11,738 bases of DNA from an uncultured Actinomycetes bacterium (GTDB lineage: Bacteria; Actinomycetota; Actinomycetes; Nanopelagicales; Nanopelagicaceae). Every line of letters begins with the position of its first letter. Within the stretch, counting starts at the first letter, position 1. Under the pieces are notes generated by a model. The model saw only the letters and a program-made list of their open reading frames with translations. It did not search any database and was not told where the DNA came from. The stretch spans positions 1 to 11,738 of the forward strand of contig CAIXTG010000040.1 in the NCBI GenBank assembly GCA_903922325.1, given 5' to 3'. The position numbers and the translations under genes are program-made. Shown piece after piece: positions 7,329-11,738 of the stretch.

Positions 7329-7937
7329 ATGCCTTTCATGTCTACTATGAAATCAAAAATTCAAACTCGAGTGCTAATAGCCACAACACTGCTAGTGGCA
7401 TCCATCCTCTCTAGCGTGCTAATTTCGGTGCTCTCAAATCAGAAGCAAAGTTTCTGGATTGCAAATCGCGAACTAACTCCCGGTCAACAGATTGCCGCCA
7501 CGGATATTTCAAAAGTCCAAGTTAACATCTCGGCTATTTCTAATAACTATGTACCTGCAGAAATGAATCCAATTGGCAGCATTGTTATTAATCGAATTCA
7601 GCGCACTTCGCTAATCGCCACCCAATCAATTAGCTCGCAAAACGAAGCAATAAACAGCGCTGAAGTTTCGCTCACGATCCGAGCAATTGATCTACCAGCT
7701 TCTGTTTTAGCTGGAGACCGTATAAGTATCTATCTTCTAGAAGATGCCGAAGCAGGTGCTTTCCCATCTGAACCAGAGCTAGTACTGAGTGATATCTACC
7801 TAGGTTCTATTGAGCGAAAGAATTCTAACTTTGGATCAGAGGCGGCAATCACTATTGCAATTGGACGAGAAGAGATTTCAGATGTGCTCAGATCTACCAC
7901 TTATGGTCGATTAGTGGTGGTGAAATTAAATGGTTGA
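7329..7937 (+). CDS. SAF-domain, CpaB/RcpC-like membrane-anchored protein
   Basis: A 202-residue protein with a short positively charged N-terminus, one hydrophobic segment (about 14-36, LIATTLLVASILSSVLISVL) and then a SAF-type domain (about 43-102). The SAF pattern is visible: a strand reading VANRELTPGQ-like, an ATDI segment, YVPAEMNPIGSIV and RTSLIATQSIS. A small beta-rich domain with DLPASVLAGDRISIYLL (121-137) follows, resembling the RcpC/CpaB part of Flp/Tad pilus proteins. CpaB proteins are periplasmic or exported assembly factors, so most of this protein is probably outside the membrane. Starts at 7329, 7338 and 7347 are all possible and none has a clear Shine-Dalgarno. The stop overlaps the next start by 8 bp. 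No other pilus genes are in the window. Confidence 0.75.
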   Translation: MPFMSTMKSKIQTRVLIATTLLVASILSSVLISVLSNQKQSFWIANRELTPGQQIAATDISKVQVNISAISNNYVPAEMNPIGSIVINRIQRTSLIATQSISSQNEAINSAEVSLTIRAIDLPASVLAGDRISIYLLEDAEAGAFPSEPELVLSDIYLGSIERKNSNFGSEAAITIAIGREEISDVLRSTTYGRLVVVKLNG

Positions 7938-9027
7938 AGGAAGTAATCAGAGCGTAATTACGGCAATCTCGGATAGCAATTTTGAGAGTTTTGTATCAAG
8001 CAATTTACATTCCCAAGGTTGGGACATAGTGGCTAGAGCAGTAGATATCGCTGCGTTACAACTATTTCTAAACCAGAATCCAGAAACTGCGAAGAATTCA
8101 ATCTTAATTTATGCCCCGGATCTACCAGGGTTTAACGATGAATCAATCGCAAATTTGCGAACTGCAGTTCGCCACATAATTGGCTACGGCACCGAATCTG
8201 AGATCACTCGCTATGTCTCACTTTCACCAAGACCGACCGACCCGGCGGAACTGGTTTCCCAGATTCGTTCGGTCTTACGTAAAGAATTTCGCGAACCACT
8301 TATTTCGAGCCATAAAGTACGTAACTTAGCGGGTGCAAAAGTTATTGCAATTGCCTCAGCCGGCTCTGCTACGGGTGCTACAACTTTGGCACTTAATCTG
8401 GCGGTGGAATCTAGCTTGCTGGAAAAACGAACTCTACTTATCGATGGCAATTCGATTGAGCCTACAATCTCAATCGCTCTGGAGCTACGTAATTTGCGAG
8501 GTGATCAAAATCCGAGGTTGATCTCACAACTTCTTTGGGCCTATGAATTAACTGAAAGCAAGAGTGCAACCTTCGACAAGTTCATGAGCACTGCTTACGC
8601 AAATTTTGATCTAATAATTATTGATCTTGGCTCAGTTTCTAACTTAGCGATGAAATTGACTGATCGCCGATGGAATTCTCAATGCCTGATTTGGAGTAGC
8701 GATAACTGCGATGAGATCTGGATCAATTCAAGGCCAGATGAAATTGGCCGCTTTAGATTGACTCGGCTAATTCAGGAATTGACCAAGAATAAAATAAAAG
8801 CAAAGTTGCAATTTGTAGGAAATCTAGAAGTGCCACGTCGTCGCAGTGACCAAGGTGCCCATGAGTTAGCGGACCAAATAGATCAGTTAAATCCAATAAA
8901 TCGCTTGACTCTGCCTAGAGATAATCGGGCAGTAGCAGCTGCGGCAACCAGTAGTTGCTCGCTAAGCGAAGCCAGCCCAAAATCGATGTTGCGTAAGGCG
9001 ATCCTCAAGATTGCAAGTGAGGTTTAG
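7930..9027 (+). CDS. CpaE/TadZ-like MinD-family protein with degenerate P-loop
   Basis: A 365-residue protein. Residues 1-120 look like an alpha/beta receiver-like domain as in TadZ/CpaE (VITAISDSNF, LIYAPDLPG with D64). From 136 a MinD/ParA-type fold follows: VIAIASAGSATGATTLALNLA has the P-loop position and spacing, but the signature lysine is G145 and the P-loop lysine is A150, while T151/T152 remain. The next strand is TLLIDGN (D172), and the third is FDLIIIDLGS (D227, D232). CpaE/TadZ proteins place pilus-assembly machinery at cell poles; several have atypical Walker A motifs. Translation is probably coupled to the SAF gene through the 8-bp overlap. Loss of both lysines argues against normal ATP hydrolysis, though nucleotide or dimer binding may persist. 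Function here is inferred from family and pairing. Confidence 0.75.
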   Translation: MVEGSNQSVITAISDSNFESFVSSNLHSQGWDIVARAVDIAALQLFLNQNPETAKNSILIYAPDLPGFNDESIANLRTAVRHIIGYGTESEITRYVSLSPRPTDPAELVSQIRSVLRKEFREPLISSHKVRNLAGAKVIAIASAGSATGATTLALNLAVESSLLEKRTLLIDGNSIEPTISIALELRNLRGDQNPRLISQLLWAYELTESKSATFDKFMSTAYANFDLIIIDLGSVSNLAMKLTDRRWNSQCLIWSSDNCDEIWINSRPDEIGRFRLTRLIQELTKNKIKAKLQFVGNLEVPRRRSDQGAHELADQIDQLNPINRLTLPRDNRAVAAAATSSCSLSEASPKSMLRKAILKIASEV

Positions 9028-9064
9028 TTTTAGGCAACAGCAAATCTTCCAATAGAGTTAGCCC

Positions 9065-9463
9065 ATGCGCGGATACTTGGCTTTAACTCCCGATGAATTA
9101 GCTCAGTTATTGGGCGATGGTGAAATTTCAATCGATACCGCCTTTGTTCCAACCGGCCAATTTAAAAGCAGCAATCCAGAGCTCGGCGAAGAAGAGTCCG
9201 AATATATTCTGTCTTTATTGGCTGCTGAAGATTCAATTTCTTATCAAGGAGATTCTGCGAAATTCTCATTTGCGCTCGCGGTAGATCTAGAGCCTACACA
9301 GATTGGTGAAGCATCAGAGGTCGAAGTTAATTTAACCTCACCGATTAAATTTAGTCAGGCCGATTGCTTATTTGTCGGAGACGCGAAAGCTGATGATGGC
9401 GAACTCACCTGGTATGCGGCGCAAGAGATTGCGATTCAGCTTCCGAATTGGTTGGTCTCTTAA
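9065..9463 (+). CDS. DUF6912-like conserved actinobacterial protein
   Basis: A 132-residue acidic protein with no signal peptide or membrane segment. It starts MRGYLALTPDELAQLLGDGE and ends GELTWYAAQEIAIQL, matching the pattern I recall for DUF6912 proteins (MRVYxPxT...L at the N-terminus, LLWYAxQEI at the C-terminus). The middle has the usual strand-rich region (FALAVDLEP, EVEVNLTSPIKFSQADCLFVGD). Its function is unknown. A 37-bp gap separates it from the CpaE-like gene, and its TAA is directly followed by the GTG of the histidine kinase, so the two are probably co-translated. The ATG has only a weak GAG nearby. Membership of the family is from memory of its end motifs. Confidence 0.75.
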   Translation: MRGYLALTPDELAQLLGDGEISIDTAFVPTGQFKSSNPELGEEESEYILSLLAAEDSISYQGDSAKFSFALAVDLEPTQIGEASEVEVNLTSPIKFSQADCLFVGDAKADDGELTWYAAQEIAIQLPNWLVS

Positions 9464-10933
9464 GTGAGCCGAATCGAAAATCTGCTTAATGGGCGTAGCA
9501 CGTTAACTGCTTCGCAAATTTATCGACTGCAGGAATTAATCGCTGACTGGCAATTGCTGACAGATCTTTCCTTTGCAGACCTTGTTCTTTGGGTTCCGCT
9601 GCGCTTTGATGCAACTTCTTGGCCAACTGGCTATGTTGCAATCGCACACATTCGGCCAACTACTTCGGCAACTGTATTTGCCAATGACTTAATTGGTTCC
9701 GAAGTAACATGGGGAGAGCGACCACGATTAGATGAAGCGCTTTCGAGCGCCGACATTGTTCGTGACTCAGAACCTGAATTAATCGGTGACTTGTTAATTA
9801 AAGAAGAGACGATCCCAGTAATTTATGAGGGTCTAGTAATTGCCGTTATCTCTCGCCACCGAAATGCAGAGCTAATGCGCTCGCCCAGCCGGTTAGAACT
9901 GAACTATCGGGAGATCGCAAACAACCTTTACCGAATGGTTGTCGAAGGTACGTATCCATATCATGATGCATCTTCAATTTTTGATCCTTCTGCTCGTGTG
10001 GGCGATGGCCTGATTCGCCTTGATTTAAACGGTGTTATTACTTACGCCAGCCCGAATGCTAGATCTGCCTTTAACCGAATGGGTTGGGGTAATGACCTAG
10101 AGAGCTTTAACTTAGGCGAAGTTGCCTCTCAAGTATCTATGCAACGAAATGAATCTCATCACGAAGGAATTCGGAGTTCGTTAAGCGGAAAATCTTTGCG
10201 TCGTGCTGAAATTGAGAACGAAGGTGCAACGATTGATTTAATGGTGATGCCATTATTACAAGGTAACGATCGCATTGGTGCCATCGTTTTGTTGCACAAC
10301 GTGACTGAGTTACGACGTCGCGAACGCGAGTTAGTGACTAAAGATGCCACGATTCGCGAAGTGCACCACCGAGTTAAGAATAATTTGCAGACTGTTTCAG
10401 CACTTCTGCGTTTACAAGCTCGCCGTATTGAAGAGCCTCAGGCAAGCGCTGCTCTAGAAGAAGCAGTTCGCCGAATCGCATCAATTGCACTTGTTCACGA
10501 GACGCTTTCAAATAGCGCCGATGCCAAAGTGGCTTTCGATCAGGTGCTAGATAATTTAGTGATTCACGCAGCAGATTTAAGCCCTCGCATGAGCGAAATA
10601 AACATTAGACGAAGTGGGTCACTGGCCGAAATCGATCCACGCATTGCTACACCGCTTGCTCTAATTGTCACTGAGTTAATTCACAATGCCCTTGAACATG
10701 GGCTAGCTGAGCGCGGAAGCAATCTAGTAATCCATTGTGAACGTTTTGAAAGTAAAGCTAAAGTGACTGTTAGCGATGATGGCGCCGGATTACCCAGTGA
10801 TTTTGATTTAGTTAATTCTTCTAATTTAGGTTTACAAATTGTCAGAACTTTGACTGAAAATGAATTGCGTGGTCAGATTAAATTAACTTCGGGGGAGTCT
10901 GGTACCCAAGCAACCTTGGAGTTCCCGCTTTAG
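9464..10933 (+). CDS. pdtaS: Soluble sensor histidine kinase, PdtaS type (GAF-PAS-HisKA_2)
   Basis: A 489-residue cytosolic histidine kinase without membrane segments. It has an N-terminal GAF-like domain (about 20-155), a PAS domain (about 178-285: GLIRLDLNGVITYASPNA, LLHNVTELRRRE), then the HisKA_2 phospho-acceptor motif EVHHRVKNNLQTVSALLRLQARR with H301/H302. The ATPase domain has the N-box ELIHNALEHG (N408), the G1 box SDDGAGLP (437-444) and NLGLQIV (454-460). In M. tuberculosis PdtaS signals to PdtaR, an ANTAR antiterminator; no such partner is in the window. The GTG start directly follows the TAA of the DUF6912-like gene, with GGTTGG upstream. The stop overlaps the opposing whiB1 stop by four bases; Rv3220c and whiB1 are likewise neighbours in M. 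tuberculosis. Confidence 0.92.
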   Translation: MSRIENLLNGRSTLTASQIYRLQELIADWQLLTDLSFADLVLWVPLRFDATSWPTGYVAIAHIRPTTSATVFANDLIGSEVTWGERPRLDEALSSADIVRDSEPELIGDLLIKEETIPVIYEGLVIAVISRHRNAELMRSPSRLELNYREIANNLYRMVVEGTYPYHDASSIFDPSARVGDGLIRLDLNGVITYASPNARSAFNRMGWGNDLESFNLGEVASQVSMQRNESHHEGIRSSLSGKSLRRAEIENEGATIDLMVMPLLQGNDRIGAIVLLHNVTELRRRERELVTKDATIREVHHRVKNNLQTVSALLRLQARRIEEPQASAALEEAVRRIASIALVHETLSNSADAKVAFDQVLDNLVIHAADLSPRMSEINIRRSGSLAEIDPRIATPLALIVTELIHNALEHGLAERGSNLVIHCERFESKAKVTVSDDGAGLPSDFDLVNSSNLGLQIVRTLTENELRGQIKLTSGESGTQATLEFPL

Positions 10934-11199
10934 AACTGGTTTTGTTGTTCTTGCAGGCGTGCACGATTACGTGCCGCACGACGCTTAAGAGCGCGACGTT
11001 CATCTTCTGACAAACCGCCCCAAACTCCAGCATCCTGTCCGCTCTCAAGCGCCCAAGCCAAGCAGGCATCTTTAACTATGCAGCGGTTACAAACTTTTTT
11101 TGCTTCTTCAATTTGGGTAATTGCAGGGCCAGTGTTTCCGACTGGGAAGAAAAGCTCTGGATCTTCATCGCGGCAAGCAGATTGATGACGCCAATCCAT
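10930..11199 (-). CDS. whiB1: WhiB1-type iron-sulfur transcriptional regulator
   Basis: A small WhiB-family protein that binds a 4Fe-4S cluster and, in mycobacteria, the primary sigma factor; WhiB1 is reported as essential and nitric-oxide sensitive. From the ATG at 11197-11199 it is 89 residues, with cluster ligands C9, C37, C40 and C46 (C-x2-C-x5-C), the same positions as M. tuberculosis WhiB1. It continues with GVWGGLSEDERRALKRR (58-74) and a basic tail. An in-frame GTG at 11209-11211 would add four residues, but that segment reads GTGGTGGGAATT and is better explained as the Shine-Dalgarno (GGTGGG) for the ATG; the MDWRH start matches other WhiB1 proteins. It converges on pdtaS with overlapping stops. 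Confidence 0.95.
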   Translation of the reverse strand: MDWRHQSACRDEDPELFFPVGNTGPAITQIEEAKKVCNRCIVKDACLAWALESGQDAGVWGGLSEDERRALKRRAARNRARLQEQQNQF

Positions 11200-11399
11200 A
11201 ATTCCCACCACCTATCCCTAAAACCTCGCGTACAGAAGCCAGTCCCGTACCAATTAAGTAATTTGATCTTGCTACGATCTAATGTCGTAAGGTGCTTATT
11301 CTCCCGTGCCCGCACCCGTATTACAAGGACATATCGCAAGGGATTTCCCGATTACGCGTGATTTATCTCGCTTACATTTAATTCTTCATGAACTAACAG
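11200..11399. other. Non-coding leader/spacer between whiB1 and tRNA-Arg
   Basis: About 200 bp with no credible gene on either strand. On the minus strand it holds the whiB1 Shine-Dalgarno (GGTGGG, within 11204-11211) and presumably its promoter and the 3' end of the tRNA transcript. I see no strong -35/-10 pair, no intrinsic terminator and no convincing repeat. It is the longest gene-free stretch in an otherwise tightly packed window, so a long whiB1 leader or binding sites for regulators are plausible but not shown. Confidence 0.4.
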
Positions 11400-11471
11400 T
11401 GCCCCCGACAGGATTCGAACCTGTGCACCCGCCTCCGGAGGGCGGTGCTCTATCCCCTGAGCTACGGGGGC
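11400..11471 (-). tRNA. tRNA-Arg (anticodon CCG)
   Basis: Read on the minus strand it folds as a complete 72-nt tRNA. The acceptor GCCCCCG pairs with CGGGGGC, the D-arm is GCTC-AGGGGATA-GAGC, the anticodon arm is CCGCC-CTCCGGA-GGCGG with anticodon CCG, the variable loop is GTGC and the T-arm is ACAGG-TTCGAAT-CCTGT, with discriminator A. All stems are perfectly paired. The CCA tail is not encoded (CTG follows the discriminator), so it must be added enzymatically. The anticodon reads the Arg codon CGG. Confidence 0.97.
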
Positions 11472-11578
11472 GCAACGGCAAGGTTATCAGTAGCGCAGAT
11501 GTTAATAATTACTTAGGAAATATTGATCGCGTTTGATCTCGTATGACAATTTCTGGAGCTTACTGCCAGAATATCGCC

Positions 11579-11738
11579 ATGAATCAGAGCGCATACTTTG
11601 CAACTGGCTGTTTTTGGGGCGCAGAACGTCGTTTCTGGCAGCTAGCCGGAGTTATTGAAACCAGTGTTGGCTACATGGGTGGCACTCGCCCAAATCCAAG
11701 TTACGAACAAGTCTGCACCGGAGTAACCGGTCATGCCG
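11579..11738 (+). CDS. msrA: Peptide-methionine (S)-S-oxide reductase, 3' end cut off by window
   Basis: Cytosolic repair enzyme that reduces methionine-S-sulfoxide in proteins and free methionine. The first 53 codons are visible: MNQSAYFATGCFWGAERRFW carries the hallmark GCFWGAE motif with catalytic Cys11, followed by TSVGYMGG, PNPSYEQVCTG and TGHA, all typical of MsrA. The ATG at 11579 gives the short N-terminus usual in the family. An in-frame ATG at 11543 would add twelve residues with no family resemblance. Neither has a good Shine-Dalgarno: a GGAG (11555-11558) lies too far upstream of the chosen start. It is transcribed away from the tRNA across a 107-bp gap. Confidence 0.95.
   Translation, partial: MNQSAYFATGCFWGAERRFWQLAGVIETSVGYMGGTRPNPSYEQVCTGVTGHA

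Noticed and set aside
7309..7350. A 13-codon leader ORF (starting MSAGIVKC) overlapping the SAF gene start
   Set aside because: No Shine-Dalgarno, no run of regulatory codons and no attenuator-like hairpin after it; expected by chance.
10906..10919. CCAAG-CAAC-CTTGG hairpin near the end of pdtaS
   Set aside because: Five base pairs within coding sequence and no T-run after it; likely chance.
10932..10951. AGAAC/GTTCT inverted repeat at the pdtaS-whiB1 junction as a terminator
   Set aside because: Only five base pairs with a ten-base loop; too weak to call.
11200..11211. GTG codons upstream as the whiB1 start
   Set aside because: They overlap the purine-rich GGTGGG ribosome binding site, and the MDWRH start agrees with WhiB1 length and cysteine positions.
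11306..11536. A + strand open frame containing GFEPVHPP-like sequence
   Set aside because: This is the familiar false translation of the reverse strand of a tRNA gene; the tRNA-Arg explains it.
11543..11578. Upstream in-frame ATG for msrA
   Set aside because: The extra twelve residues do not resemble MsrA and there is no ribosome binding site before it, though it cannot be excluded.

Overview
The window is ordinary chromosomal core sequence from a streamlined, low-to-mid-GC actinobacterium. Actinobacterial markers are MtrA/MtrB, a WhiB1-type WhiB, a PdtaS-type kinase, an Rv3235-family protein and a DUF6912-like protein, laid out much as around secA1 in Mycobacterium tuberculosis. The AT-leaning codon use, very short intergenic spaces and missing members of conserved blocks suggest a freshwater acI lineage (Nanopelagicales, Candidatus Planktophila/Nanopelagicus type). 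The taxon is an inference. No mobile elements, CRISPR arrays or phage genes were seen.

Layout. Bases 1-3211 (+): the 3' part of ahcY (S-adenosylhomocysteinase of the short type found in archaea and Thermotoga), then mtrA and mtrB. Each stop codon here is followed immediately by the next start codon, so the three genes are probably one transcription unit. Bases 3245-6679 (+): a ComF-like phosphoribosyltransferase and secA. The lpqB, hpf/raiA and tmk genes usual in this neighbourhood are absent. Bases 6690-7214 (-): an Rv3235-family gene converging on secA. Bases 7329-9027 (+): an overlapping pair, a SAF/CpaB-like membrane-anchored protein and a CpaE/TadZ-like MinD-family protein whose P-loop has lost both lysines. 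Bases 9065-10933 (+): a DUF6912-like gene abutting a PdtaS-type histidine kinase. Bases 10930-11199 (-): whiB1, whose stop codon overlaps the kinase stop. A tRNA-Arg(CCG) lies at 11400-11471 (-), and the 5' end of msrA runs off the right edge (+).

Functionally the window combines envelope and growth control (MtrAB, SecA, the CpaB/CpaE-like pair), redox or nitric-oxide-linked regulation (WhiB1, PdtaS, MsrA) and methyl-cycle metabolism (AhcY). I see no clear-cut new system. The observations most worth checking are two back-to-back inverted repeats covering the start of mtrA, the lysine-less P-loop in the CpaE-like protein, and the orphan SAF/CpaE pair.
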